Assembly: GCA_945862245.1 (NCBI GenBank)
Contig: CAMAXN010000006.1
Span: forward strand, 28,410 to 92,409
DNA from: Prosthecobacter debontii
GTDB taxonomy: Bacteria > Verrucomicrobiota > Verrucomicrobiia > Verrucomicrobiales > Akkermansiaceae
DNA length: 64,000 bases
Direction of reading: 5' to 3'
Numbering within the stretch: the first letter of the stretch is position 1; every line of letters starts with the position of its first letter. A program made the position numbers and the translations under genes. Positions 38,162 through 46,788 of this stretch are shown here, in pieces. The notes under the pieces are model-generated. The model made no database searches and had not been told where the DNA came from. It was given only the letters and a program-made list of their open reading frames with translations.

Positions 38162-39637
38162 ATGCCACTCGAACCCTACCTCCCTCTTACCGCCACCGCT
38201 GTTGTAGCACTCTTCGTCGGCTGGCTTTTCACGCACCTTGTTGCCGCATCCGCGAAATCCGCCCTTTCTGAGCGCCTCAAAGCCGAGGAGCGCCGCAACG
38301 CGGAAACGGAAGCCCGTCTTGCCCATATCGCAGCCGAGAACCACAACAACGAAACCGCCGCCCAGAGCTACCGCAACCAGCTTGCGGAAACGAATTCCCG
38401 CCTCGACGCCGAGCGCAAGGCTGCCCAGGAAAAGCAAGCCCTCCTTGAGCGCGCCGAGATCAAGCTCTCCGACACTTTCAAAGCCCTCTCCGCCGACGCG
38501 CTCAAGGGCGCTTCTGAGCAATTTCTCTACCTCGCAAAATCCACCCTCACCTCGCAGACTGAGGAGGCGAAGGGCGAGATCGAGAAACGCAAGATAGCGA
38601 TCGAGACTCTGGTGAAGCCCGTCGCCGATTCACTCGGAAAATTCGAGTTGCGCATCGGCGAGATCGAGAAGCTGCGCGAAGGCGCGTATTCTGAGCTCAA
38701 AGAACAGGTGCGTGCCCTTGGCGAAGGCCAGCTAGGTTTGCAGAAGGAAACTGCCTCGCTTGTGAAAGCCCTCCGCCAACCCACTGGCCGCGGCCAATGG
38801 GGCGAGATGCAGCTCCGCCGCGTCGTCGAGCTCGCTGGGATGCAGGTGCACTGCGATTTCACACTACAAACCAGCTCTACCACCGACGAGGGTAAGCGCC
38901 TGCGCCCAGATCTCATCGTGAAACTTCCCGGTGGCAAAACTATCGTCGTCGATTCCAAGACGCCAATGGATGCCTATCTCAACGCCTTGGAGACAGGCGA
39001 CGAGGCGGAACGTGAGCGTTTTCTCCACCAGCACGCGGCGCAGGTTCGCACTCACATCCAGCAGCTTTCTTCGAAAAAATATACCGAGCAATTTGAGCAT
39101 ACCCCCGAATTTACCGTCTTGTTCTTGCCCAGCGAATCCTTTTTCTCTGCCGCCCTCCAGTCCGATCCCAGCTTGATTGAGCGCGGCGTGGATCACGGCG
39201 TTATACTTGCCACGCCTACCACCCTCATTGCTTTGCTGAAAGCCGTCGCCTACGGCTGGCGGCAAGAGGCACTTGCCTTGAATGCCAAAGAAATCTCCGC
39301 CCTCGGCCGGACCATGCACGAGCGCCTTGGTAAGCTTGCAGAGCATTTTTCAAAACTCGGCAACTCGCTCAACTCTGCTGTTGATCACTACAACAAGGCG
39401 ATCGGCTCCTACGAGACCCGCGTCATGTCCACAGCCCGGAAATTCGAAGAATTGAAGGCTACCCCTGAAGGTATAACCCTCCCCGACATTGAGACTATAG
39501 AAAAGACTACCCGTCCCCTACTAGCCAACCCTGACATCGACATAGAGGTCGAGGAAGACTTCGCCTTCGTCCCCGAAAAAGAAACCGCCTCAAAAAGCGC
39601 GGCGACTGATCTTCGGGGCGCGTTTGAAGATTTTTAA
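38162..39637 (+). CDS. rmuC: DNA recombination protein RmuC
   Basis: RmuC-family proteins are linked to limiting rearrangement at inverted repeats. The 491 residues have an N-terminal membrane helix (LTATAVVALFVGWLFTHLV) and a coiled-coil region to ~180. The RmuC core from ~205 contains RGQWGEMQLRRVVELAGM, RLRPDLIVKLPGGKTIVVDSKTPMDAYL, and PEFTVLFLPSESFFSAAL. It ends with HGVILATPTTLIALLKAVAYGWRQEALA. The Asp/Asp-x-Lys residues of the nuclease-like core are present in PDLIVKL...VVDSK. It sits alone and is followed by a strong hairpin region. Confidence 0.96.
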   Translation: MPLEPYLPLTATAVVALFVGWLFTHLVAASAKSALSERLKAEERRNAETEARLAHIAAENHNNETAAQSYRNQLAETNSRLDAERKAAQEKQALLERAEIKLSDTFKALSADALKGASEQFLYLAKSTLTSQTEEAKGEIEKRKIAIETLVKPVADSLGKFELRIGEIEKLREGAYSELKEQVRALGEGQLGLQKETASLVKALRQPTGRGQWGEMQLRRVVELAGMQVHCDFTLQTSSTTDEGKRLRPDLIVKLPGGKTIVVDSKTPMDAYLNALETGDEAERERFLHQHAAQVRTHIQQLSSKKYTEQFEHTPEFTVLFLPSESFFSAALQSDPSLIERGVDHGVILATPTTLIALLKAVAYGWRQEALALNAKEISALGRTMHERLGKLAEHFSKLGNSLNSAVDHYNKAIGSYETRVMSTARKFEELKATPEGITLPDIETIEKTTRPLLANPDIDIEVEEDFAFVPEKETASKSAATDLRGAFEDF

Positions 39638-39651
39638 AAGGGCTTTACCAC

Positions 39652-39716
39652 GATCTACCAGGGTGAATCCTTTGCGGGATTTACCCTGGTAGATCGCCGT
39701 TATCCCCGTCGGGGAT
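39652..39716 (+). repeat. Tandem hairpins: 19-bp stem palindrome plus GC hairpin
   Basis: The first arm at 39652-39670 (GATCTACCAGGGTGAATCC) and the arm at 39677-39695 pair over 19 bp with one G-U, around loop TTTGCG. A second hairpin ATCCCC-GTC-GGGGAT follows at 39702-39716. There is no T run, so it is not a classic terminator. The size and intergenic position resemble REP/BIME-type elements, a repeat family that a genome-wide search could confirm. Confidence 0.6.
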
Positions 39717-39842
39717 GGGGAATATGGCAGAGACAGATGGCACGGACGCTATCGGTTTAAGGATTCGGGTCGAGATCACGGGAGACAGGTGGTGAAGATT
39801 CACCGATAGACATCCCAGCTGAAGCGTGTATTTATTTAAATA

Positions 39843-41204
39843 ATGGATAAGTCGCAAATATCCCGCCGCGGTTTCCTAAGGGGGTTCGGAGCCGCTCTAT
39901 CACTACCTGCCCTGGAATCCTTCCGTCCGCTGATGGCGGCCTCGGCGGCGACACGGGCGGTCGCCACTACGGCGAGCGGTGCGCCGCTCCGCATGGCATA
40001 CCTTTATATCCCCAACGGAGTAAACGTCTCACATTGGCGCCCGGATGGGACCACCCCATCCTACAAAATGGGTTCCTCCTTCGCTGCGATGGAGAAACAC
40101 CGCGAGGATTTCCAGATCTTTACCGGCTTTGAGCAAAAGAACGCCACGCCAGGCAGCGACGGCGCGGGCGACCACGCGCGGGGCACCGCCGCTTTCCTCA
40201 CCAGTGCCCGCCCGCGCAAAACCTCCGGCTCCGATATCCAGCTTGGCATCTCTGCCGATCAGGTGGCCGCGAACGCCGTGGCTGCCCACACCCGCCTGCC
40301 CTCGCTAGAGCTTTCCACCGATGGCGTCCGCAAATCCGGACAATGCGATTCCGGTTACTCCTGCGCCTACCAGTTCAATCTATCTTGGCGCTCTGAAAAC
40401 CAGCCGATGACCCCGGAATCCAATCCTCGAGCGGTCTTCGAGCGCCTGTTCGGTTCGGGATCCTCTGGCGAACGCACTAAATCCCTCGGCCAGCGTCTTG
40501 CATCTAAAAAGTCGATTCTCGATTTCATCGCGAGCGATGCGAAAGCCCTACAGCGCCACCTTGGGCGCACCGACCGCCAGAAGCTTGATGAATATCTTAC
40601 CGGTGTCCGCGAGATCGAGAAGCAGATCGAGAAAAGCGAGGCAATAGGCATCCTACCCGATCCCGGCGTACCCGCACCGGAAGGTGAACCCGTTTCTTTT
40701 CAAGATCACCTGCGCCTCATGTTTGATATGATGGTGCTTGCTTTCAAAACTGATAGTACTCGCGTCTCAAGTTTTCTCATGTCGCATGATGGCTCAAACC
40801 GTTCTTTCTCAGAAATCGGGGTGAATGAAGGCCATCACAGCATCTCCCACCACCAGGGCAAAACGGATAACTTGGAAAAACTCGCCAAAATCGATACGTT
40901 CTACCTCGAGCAGCTCTCTTACTTTCTTGAGAGACTCAAGAGCACCGAAGATGTGGATGGCAAATGCCTTCTCCACAATTCCATGATCGTTTACGGCGGC
41001 TGTATTTCTGATGGCGACCGTCATAATCATGATGACTTGCCCATCCTCGTCGCCGGCCACGGCGGTGGAGCCTTCAAACCTGGCCGTCACGTCGACCTCG
41101 GTGAAAATGTGCCGCTTGCGAATCTTTATCTGCGTATGTTGGAAGAGTTTGGCGTAAACGAGAAGCACTTTGGAGACTCTACCAGTTCTCTACGAAAAGT
41201 GTAA
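39843..41204 (+). CDS. TAT-exported DUF1552 domain protein
   Basis: The N-terminus is a twin-arginine signal (SRRGFLRGFGAALSLPALESF). The 453-residue body is DUF1552, a family abundant in Planctomycetes and Verrucomicrobia with a sulfatase/DUF1501-like fold. Motifs are RMAYLYIPNGVNVSHWRPDG, FTGFEQKNATPGSDGAGDHARGTAAFLTS, SLELSTDGVRKSGQCDSGYSCAYQFNLSWRSENQPM, and GVNEGHHSISHHQGKTDNLEKLAKID. It ends with CLLHNSMIVYGGCISDGDRHNHDDLPILVAGHGGGAFKPGRHV. It usually sits directly after a DUF1592/DUF1588 cytochrome-domain gene; here that partner is absent. The enzymatic role is undetermined. Confidence 0.93.
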   Translation: MDKSQISRRGFLRGFGAALSLPALESFRPLMAASAATRAVATTASGAPLRMAYLYIPNGVNVSHWRPDGTTPSYKMGSSFAAMEKHREDFQIFTGFEQKNATPGSDGAGDHARGTAAFLTSARPRKTSGSDIQLGISADQVAANAVAAHTRLPSLELSTDGVRKSGQCDSGYSCAYQFNLSWRSENQPMTPESNPRAVFERLFGSGSSGERTKSLGQRLASKKSILDFIASDAKALQRHLGRTDRQKLDEYLTGVREIEKQIEKSEAIGILPDPGVPAPEGEPVSFQDHLRLMFDMMVLAFKTDSTRVSSFLMSHDGSNRSFSEIGVNEGHHSISHHQGKTDNLEKLAKIDTFYLEQLSYFLERLKSTEDVDGKCLLHNSMIVYGGCISDGDRHNHDDLPILVAGHGGGAFKPGRHVDLGENVPLANLYLRMLEEFGVNEKHFGDSTSSLRKV

Positions 41205-41321
41205 AACGCGCGACATTTGTAAAAAATTCACGACTTGTGAATGGTCTAAAGATCGTTTATGAGAATTGTGCGCAACGGGAAATCCTTTCCCCGTACTGCC
41301 GCCATCCTATAAAATAACGTT

Positions 41322-42443
41322 ATGTTTCGCATCCCTTACGACCGCGTAAACTGGATCACATCCAGTTTTCTCATTGGCACCGCTCTCATCGCCCTCATCG
41401 GGGCACCCATCTATCTCTTCCATTACGGCATCGATTGGTTCCAGTTCGGAATGTTTTTCTTTTACCTATGCGCCACTATGATGAGCATCACCGTCGGTTA
41501 CCACAGGCTCTTCTCCCACCTGTCTTTCAAGGCGAAGGCTCCGGTGAAATTTTTCGTACTTCTCTTCGGTGCCTGCGCCTTTGAAAATTCCTGTCTTAAC
41601 TGGTCCTCTGATCATCGCCGTCACCACAAGCACGTCGATCACGATGAGGATCCCTACGACATTTCCAAAGGCTTTTTCTGGGCCCACATCGGCTGGCTCC
41701 TTTTCAAACTGGACCCCGAGACGCCCGTCGATAACGTCGCGGATCTCCGCAAGGACAAGCTCGTCATGTGGCAGCACAAATACACTCATTGGATAGGACT
41801 TGTTGTAGGCCTTATCATCCCCTCCGCTCTCGGCTACGGATACAACTCACTCATGGGACTCGATCCAATTCAAGGCGCTCTTGGTGGTTTTCTGATCGCC
41901 GGTGTCACTCGCATCGTCATCGCTCAGCATTGCACCTTCTTCATCAACTCGCTCTGCCACACCGTCGGCAAGCAGCCGTATTCTACCAAGCACTCTGCCC
42001 GCGACAGCGCAATCATGGCCTTTCTAACCTTCGGCGAGGGCTATCACAATTACCATCACGAGTTCCAGCACGACTACCGCAACGGCGTGAAGCCGTGGCA
42101 GTGGGATCCTACGAAATGGACAATATGGACACTCTCAAAAATTGGGCTCGTTGAGGGATTACGCCGCGTGCCAGACAGCAAAATTCTTCTCGCCGAAATG
42201 GGTGAGGCCAAGCGCAATACTCAAGAACGTATACAAGCCATCCAAGCGACCCCAGGATATTGCCAGCGTACCGCCGAGATGCTCACCCAACTTTACGATA
42301 AATTAGCTGCGAATTATCACGAGCTTGAAAAAGTCGTCGCGGATCGTGTCCAACTCTCCCGCGATGCCCTCCAGATGTGGCAAAACGAGACTCGTGCCCT
42401 CATGCGCGAGATGTCTAAACTCGCGAGACTCGCTACCGCCTAA
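41322..42443 (+). CDS. Acyl-CoA/acyl-lipid delta-9-type fatty acid desaturase
   Basis: This is a membrane di-iron desaturase that introduces a double bond in acyl chains. The three His boxes are present: HRLFSH (near 66), HRRHHKHVDHDEDPY (near 102), and GEGYHNYHHEFQHDYRNG (near 238). It has four predicted membrane helices (e.g. SFLIGTALIALIGAPIYLF, GLVVGLIIPSALGYG). The C-terminal ~90 residues, after the catalytic core, form an unusual helical extension (ERIQAIQATPGYCQRTAEMLTQLYDKLAANYHELEK) not needed for the reaction. A strong terminator follows, so it is a single-gene transcript. Confidence 0.94.
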   Translation: MFRIPYDRVNWITSSFLIGTALIALIGAPIYLFHYGIDWFQFGMFFFYLCATMMSITVGYHRLFSHLSFKAKAPVKFFVLLFGACAFENSCLNWSSDHRRHHKHVDHDEDPYDISKGFFWAHIGWLLFKLDPETPVDNVADLRKDKLVMWQHKYTHWIGLVVGLIIPSALGYGYNSLMGLDPIQGALGGFLIAGVTRIVIAQHCTFFINSLCHTVGKQPYSTKHSARDSAIMAFLTFGEGYHNYHHEFQHDYRNGVKPWQWDPTKWTIWTLSKIGLVEGLRRVPDSKILLAEMGEAKRNTQERIQAIQATPGYCQRTAEMLTQLYDKLAANYHELEKVVADRVQLSRDALQMWQNETRALMREMSKLARLATA

Positions 42444-42465
42444 ACCGCGACGGCAAAACTTTTTG

Positions 42466-42493
42466 AAAAGGGGGCTGCGAAGCCCCCTTTTTT
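42466..42493 (+). terminator. Intrinsic terminator after the desaturase gene
   Basis: AAAAGGGGGCT and AGCCCCCTTTT form an 11-bp perfect stem with a GCGA tetraloop, followed by TT. The A tract also gives a T run on the other strand, so it may work for both directions. Confidence 0.95.
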
Positions 42494-42628
42494 GTTATCC
42501 GGAAAACCCCTCAAGGAGGGGCTGTATTCTGTTGCCCGGCAACCCTAGACTTCTGGCTGAGTCTTCCCTACTCCATTCTTATCTGGCAGCAGAATGCAGC
42601 CACTCCTTGTCCTCCGATAAAAAAGAAT

Positions 42629-43105
42629 CTAGCCTTCCAGCAGCTGCCATTCGGAAAAGGTGGCCGCCTGGCCGATCCGTGCGCCGCTTTTGTCGGATAC
42701 ATTCCACACGGTCGCATTGTGGATCATGAAACGCCGACCATCCGCCGCGATCCGCACACCTGAGTAGTCGTCGATATAGCCGCGCTCTGCTACACGACGG
42801 AGCAGCTCCTCGCGCTCCGCGCGCTCGGGAGCCTCTGCCGTTTTCCGCGAGGACATCCCAACCAGTTTACCCCAATCCATCGAAAAAAGTTTCTGCGCCG
42901 CAAGATTTCCATAGGTCAGCAGCGGATCATCTGCCCCATCATGCGAGAGTAGGACAAACGGCGCGTCATACGCCCGCTTTGCGGCATCCTCGGCAGATGC
43001 GATCAGATGCTTTCCGGTAAGAGTGTGATAGCTCCGTAGTAAATCCGCCACATGCGCGGCGAGGTAGTCATTGCCCGCATTCGGTTCAGAAGACATCCCG
43101 TTCAT
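42629..43105 (-). CDS. MEKHLA (PAS-like) domain protein
   Basis: The 158 residues match the MEKHLA domain: PFVLLSHDGADDPLLTYGNLAAQKLFSMDWGKLVGMSSRKTAEAP, EELLRRVAERGYIDDYSGVRIAADGRRFMIHNATVWNVSD, and GQAATFSEW. This is a PAS-like fold that in plants caps HD-ZIP III factors and in bacteria occurs alone, with ligand unknown. Its ATG overlaps the stop of the PilC-like gene by 4 bp (ATGA), so translation of the two is coupled. A secretion gene coupled to a free-standing PAS-like sensor is unusual. Confidence 0.9.
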   Translation of the reverse strand: MNGMSSEPNAGNDYLAAHVADLLRSYHTLTGKHLIASAEDAAKRAYDAPFVLLSHDGADDPLLTYGNLAAQKLFSMDWGKLVGMSSRKTAEAPERAEREELLRRVAERGYIDDYSGVRIAADGRRFMIHNATVWNVSDKSGARIGQAATFSEWQLLEG

Positions 43106-44370
43106 TTCATGTTCGAGATCGTCTGGAAGATCGCGGTGATCATCAGGTACGCGAACGAACCTATCAGCAGCGCCATCATAATCAAAACCGACGGCATAAT
43201 AAGTGCCATGACACGCTTGAGATCGTTGTCCAGCTCCTTGTCATAGCGCTCCGCCGCACGCCGTAAAGACTGGTCTATTTTCCCAGTCTGCTCGCCCACG
43301 GCGATAATGTCGATGAGCAGGGGCGGGAAACTTTCGGAGCGTATCATCGCTTTGGAAAACGCTCGGCCATCGCCTACCTGCGCAATGACCCCGTTAAGGC
43401 GGCTGCGGAGCGAGATGTTCTGTGTAGCGTCGCGGGAAAGTTCCAGCGCACGCAACAGCGGGAGCCCGTTGCTAACGAGATTTGCCATTGTTTCCAAGAA
43501 TTGCACATAGAAGCGTGAGGAAATCACCGCGCCGATAAGGGGCATATTGAGTTTTATCTCGTCCCACTTCGGTTTGTTTGCCTCGTTGTCTTTCCACGCC
43601 TTGAAAAATAGGAAAGCACCGACTAGCGAGAGAATGATCACGATCCACCACGCTTTGATGAAATCTGCGAACACCATCATCAGGTTGATGGCCCATGGGA
43701 TCTTTCCGCCGGGCGTGCTTTTTATAAGCTCCGTCAACTGGGGGATGAGAGTTGTAACGAAAACGACAGCAACCGCCAACCCGACCAAGATCAGGAAGGC
43801 TGGATAAATTAACGCGAGGATCAGGCGACTCTGCAGCTCGGCGAGTGTTTTAAGATAATGCGCCTGCCGTTTCAGGATGGTGTCCAGAGCTCCCGATGCC
43901 TCGCCTGCTGCAGCCAGCGAGCAATAAAGTGGACCGAAGCTAGGACTAACCTTTTTCAGGGCTGCCGAGAAATTCACTCCGTCCCGTACGATGTGGCGTA
44001 TGCGCTGCGATACTTCTTTCAGGCTTCCAAGCTCCTGCCGATTTTCCATCGACTTGAGTGCCGGTTCAAGCTGCAGACCTGCGCCCAACATGTCGGATAG
44101 CTCCTCGGTGAATAGTATCACCTCGGCCCGCTTGAGCTTCAGTTCTCCGCTGGTGGAAATTTTCTCTTTCCCCGCGACCTTCTCTTTCTGGCGCAACGGA
44201 GCGGCCTCCTTTTTATTAGCCGGTGCTGTCTTGGCGGATTCCTTAACGTTCACTGGCCGCAGTCCACGCTTGTCCAAAGTGCGCAACGCCTCGGGACGAT
44301 CCGTCGCATCGACCTCGCCCGTTGCAACTGAGCCGTTCGTGGAAAGCGCTTTGTAGGAGAAGACGGGCAT
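43102..44370 (-). CDS. Type II secretion / type IV pilus inner-membrane protein (GspF/PilC family)
   Basis: This is the polytopic platform protein that interacts with the assembly ATPase. The 422 residues contain an N-terminal YKALSTNGSVATGEVDATDRPEAL segment, an extra Lys/Ala-rich stretch (AKTAPANKKEAAPLRQKEKVAGKEK), then two T2SSF repeats. Repeat 1 is FTEELSDMLGAGLQLEPALKSM...LAAAGEASGALDTIL, and repeat 2 is FLETMANLVSNGLPLLRALELS...IAVGEQTGKIDQSL. Each is followed by membrane helices. It lies downstream of the GspE-like ATPase gene but is separated from it by a HicB gene and a hicA stub. It is translationally coupled to the MEKHLA gene. Confidence 0.95.
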   Translation of the reverse strand: MPVFSYKALSTNGSVATGEVDATDRPEALRTLDKRGLRPVNVKESAKTAPANKKEAAPLRQKEKVAGKEKISTSGELKLKRAEVILFTEELSDMLGAGLQLEPALKSMENRQELGSLKEVSQRIRHIVRDGVNFSAALKKVSPSFGPLYCSLAAAGEASGALDTILKRQAHYLKTLAELQSRLILALIYPAFLILVGLAVAVVFVTTLIPQLTELIKSTPGGKIPWAINLMMVFADFIKAWWIVIILSLVGAFLFFKAWKDNEANKPKWDEIKLNMPLIGAVISSRFYVQFLETMANLVSNGLPLLRALELSRDATQNISLRSRLNGVIAQVGDGRAFSKAMIRSESFPPLLIDIIAVGEQTGKIDQSLRRAAERYDKELDNDLKRVMALIMPSVLIMMALLIGSFAYLMITAIFQTISNMK

Positions 44371-44373
44371 GTG

Positions 44374-44424
44374 TCAGGTTCGGGGGTTGTATCGCAGCTT
44401 CTTTTCCAAATCCCGCCTTTTCAT
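44374..44424 (-). pseudogene. hicA toxin gene stub (16 codons)
   Basis: The ATG overlaps the hicB stop as ATGA, the usual coupling of a hicBA pair. The product is MKRRDLEKKLRYNPRT, whose first 11 residues match the start of HicA toxins (MKRRDLxKKL). Homology breaks at about 44391 and the frame ends at TGA just 3 bp before the pilC start. The toxin body is therefore deleted and the stub probably has no activity. Confidence 0.75.
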
Positions 44425-44639
44425 CCGATCATCACTTTCTCGCGGATCGCTTCACTGGGCAGCCCTCTCAAAATATCCTCCATCCTGTCTTCAAGCGGCA
44501 GCTCGATGGCTTCCTTGAGGCTCGCCTTGGCTTCTTCAACCGTTTCCCCCTGTCCGTTCGCGCCCGGAACTTCCGGGCAGATGGCCCAGTAGCCCCCTTC
44601 TTCGGCGGTCTCGATGATGGCTGTAAATTCTGCTTTCAT
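44421..44639 (-). CDS. hicB: HicB-family antitoxin (orphan)
   Basis: The 72 residues form the HicB RNase-H-like antitoxin fold: FTAIIETAEEGGYWAICPEVPGANGQGETVEEAKASLKEAIEL. The common D-x-x-G-x-x-A-x-x-P-E-x-P-G-x-x-x-x-G-x-T pattern is present. No C-terminal DNA-binding domain is seen, only a short basic helix. It lies inside the secretion operon between the ATPase and PilC genes. Its normal partner is reduced to a stub, so it cannot be neutralising a toxin from the same locus. Confidence 0.92.
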   Translation of the reverse strand: MKAEFTAIIETAEEGGYWAICPEVPGANGQGETVEEAKASLKEAIELPLEDRMEDILRGLPSEAIREKVMIG

Positions 44640-44678
44640 AATTCAAATCATACTTTGGAAGAAATACTTCAACAACGG

Positions 44679-46394
44679 CTAATCAGCTCCGCCGATGTCC
44701 GACGAAGTAACAGAGATGACCTCCTCGATGGTGGTTTCTCCCTGCATGACCTTGTGCCAGCCGTAGGTGCGCATGGGGACGTAGCCGTCCTTGAGAGCTT
44801 GGGTTTTCATCTCCGCCAGCGGGCGGGAATGGGCGACGAGTTCTTGCATGGCCTGCGTGAGGAGAACGACCTCGTAGATCGCGAGGCGGCCGGAAAAGCC
44901 GGTCATCCGGCAGCGGTCGCAGCCCTTCGGCGAGTAGATCTGGCCGGGTATGTCGCGCGGGATTTCAAGGTCGATGATGTCCTGGGTGGAAATTTCACGC
45001 TGCACCTTGCAATGCGGGCAGAGGCGGCGAACAAGGCGCTGGGCGAGGAAGGCGCGGACGGCGGCGGAGACAAGGAATGGCTCCACGCCCATGTCGACGA
45101 GTCGCGAGATGCCGCCCATCGCGTCGTTGGTGTGGAGGGTGCTAAATACTAGATGTCCCGTAAGTGAGGCGCGGATCGCAATCTCGGCGGTCTCAAGGTC
45201 GCGGATTTCCCCGATCATCACGATGTTGGGGTCAGCGCGGAGGATGGAGCGCAGTGCGGTCGCGAAAGTCAGGCCGATCTCCGATTTGACGGCGATCTGC
45301 ATGACTCCGACGAGCTTGTTCTCCACCGGATCCTCGACGGTGACGATACGCTTCTCCGGGCTGTTCACCTCGCTTAAGAATGAATAAAGACTCGTCGATT
45401 TTCCCGAACCTGTGGGGCCGGTGATGAGCACAATGCCGTTGGGAAGGTGAAGCAGCGCCTCGATTTTTTTCCGCACGAAAGGCTCCATCGCAAGCTTCGC
45501 GAGGTTGAATTTCTCTTGGTTGAGGAGGCGCAAGGAAACACTCTCGCCTTCTACGGTAGGCACAGTAGCAACGCGGACATCGATGGTCTGGCCTTCGAAC
45601 TGGAGGTTGATCCGTCCGTCCTGCGGAACGCGGCGCTCCGCGATGTCGAGTCGCGCCATAATTTTTAAACGGGCTATCACCGAGCTTTGCAGAGCCTTGA
45701 TATTCTCCGGCACGGCGATCTCCAGTAGCCGCCCATCGATGCGGTAGCGGATACGGAGATTGTTAGCGAGCGGCTCTACATGGATATCCGTTGCACGTTG
45801 GTCTAGCGCCTCGCGAATGATCTGGTTCACGAATTTTACCACGCTCGCTTCTTCATCCTCGTCGTCGTCGATGATGTTCGCCTCGTCCTCGGAATCAGAA
45901 AGTTGGTCGTAGTCGAGATCGCGGCCTTCGAGGATCTGCTCGAAAGTATCGGCACCCACACCGTAGAGCCGGCGCAAAGCCTCGTGTATGCGTTTCCGTG
46001 AAGCCATGCACCACTCGAAAGGAATCGAAAGCTCCTGCGCCGCCGCTTGGTGGGCGATGAGGTTAAAGGGATCGAAGGTGGCCAGCAGGAGCTTTCGCTC
46101 CGCGCCCTCGCCCTCAATGGCCACAGGCAAAAGCCGATGCCGCAGCGCGATCCGCGGCCCACAGGCTTCGCGGAGGGGCAGGGTGTTCTCATCCGTCGGA
46201 ATGTTCGCGAGCCATGGGAGTTCGAGGTCGTGAGCGAGTTCACGGAGATAGTTTTCCTCATCCACCACCGCAGCATCCAGAAGATCGTCGATAGGGGAGC
46301 GCTGGAGTTGGGCGGCCTCCTTGAGAAGCTCGCCAACCGCTGGCAGGTTTTCACATCCGCTTCTGCGGGCAGGTTCGAGTAAAAGTTGGGACAT
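44679..46394 (-). CDS. GspE/PulE-family secretion or pilus assembly ATPase
   Basis: This is the cytoplasmic ATPase that powers type II secretion or type IV pilus assembly. After an N1/N2 region, the core shows RATDIHVEPLANNLRIRYRIDGRL, ITGPTGSGKSTSLYSFL (Walker A, near 330), EKRIVTVEDPVE, and LRADPNIVMIGEIRDLETAEIAIRASLTGHLVFSTLHTND (Walker B and His box). The zinc tetracysteine CPHC...CDRC follows near 490. I chose ATG giving MSQLLLEPARRSG (571 residues); the longer frame adds 33 residues with no family match. It heads the operon with hicB, pilC and the MEKHLA gene. No pseudopilin or secretin gene is next to it. Confidence 0.94.
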   Translation of the reverse strand: MSQLLLEPARRSGCENLPAVGELLKEAAQLQRSPIDDLLDAAVVDEENYLRELAHDLELPWLANIPTDENTLPLREACGPRIALRHRLLPVAIEGEGAERKLLLATFDPFNLIAHQAAAQELSIPFEWCMASRKRIHEALRRLYGVGADTFEQILEGRDLDYDQLSDSEDEANIIDDDEDEEASVVKFVNQIIREALDQRATDIHVEPLANNLRIRYRIDGRLLEIAVPENIKALQSSVIARLKIMARLDIAERRVPQDGRINLQFEGQTIDVRVATVPTVEGESVSLRLLNQEKFNLAKLAMEPFVRKKIEALLHLPNGIVLITGPTGSGKSTSLYSFLSEVNSPEKRIVTVEDPVENKLVGVMQIAVKSEIGLTFATALRSILRADPNIVMIGEIRDLETAEIAIRASLTGHLVFSTLHTNDAMGGISRLVDMGVEPFLVSAAVRAFLAQRLVRRLCPHCKVQREISTQDIIDLEIPRDIPGQIYSPKGCDRCRMTGFSGRLAIYEVVLLTQAMQELVAHSRPLAEMKTQALKDGYVPMRTYGWHKVMQGETTIEEVISVTSSDIGGAD

Positions 46395-46531
46395 CCGTTC
46401 AGGCGTAGTCTCTTCTAAATGCCCGCCGCTGGCAACCTTGTCGGTGAAAGGAACCGCGATTTGGAAATCGCGACCCGCCCGACGAACCCACATTCAAGCT
46501 GCCACGATCTAATCCACCGAAACGCTCGACA

Positions 46532-46553
46532 TTTGACAAGTTATCTGACAAAT
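46532..46553 (+). promoter_or_regulatory. Direct repeats upstream of the Phd/VapC-like toxin-antitoxin pair
   Basis: Two copies of TGACAA, at 46534-46539 and 46546-46551, are spaced 12 bp apart and end 9 bp before the antitoxin start. The first also forms TTGACA, a perfect -35 hexamer. The arrangement fits a toxin-antitoxin operator overlapping a promoter. No good -10 is seen before the ATG. Confidence 0.45.
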
Positions 46554-46560
46554 TACTGCT

Positions 46561-46788
46561 ATGAAAACGAACGTAAGCACCCTGCTCAGGGAATTTCCCA
46601 AGATACGCAGGGCGGCGTTTGCGGGCGAGGAAGTGGTGGTGGTCACTAGGGACGGAAATCTTCGGATCACCGCAGAGCCGCCGTCCGGGGTGTCTATCCT
46701 CGGTTCGTGCGGTGGCAAAATCCGCTTTCACGATGACCTGCTGGATGAACCGACACTGCCGGAAAACGAGTGGAATCCCTCACTGTGA
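46561..46788 (+). CDS. Phd/YefM-like antitoxin
   Basis: The 75 residues start MKTNVSTLLREFPKIRRAAFAGEEVVVVTRDGNLRITAEPP, matching the N-terminal DNA-binding fold of Phd/YefM antitoxins (short helix, then G-E-x-V-x-V-x-x-x-x). The acidic, Pro-rich C-terminus (HDDLLDEPTLPENEW) is the likely toxin-wrapping tail. It overlaps the PIN toxin gene by four bases (GTGA), which is the classic order antitoxin-toxin. It probably autoregulates through the upstream direct repeats. It is transcribed away from the secretion operon. Confidence 0.8.
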   Translation: MKTNVSTLLREFPKIRRAAFAGEEVVVVTRDGNLRITAEPPSGVSILGSCGGKIRFHDDLLDEPTLPENEWNPSL

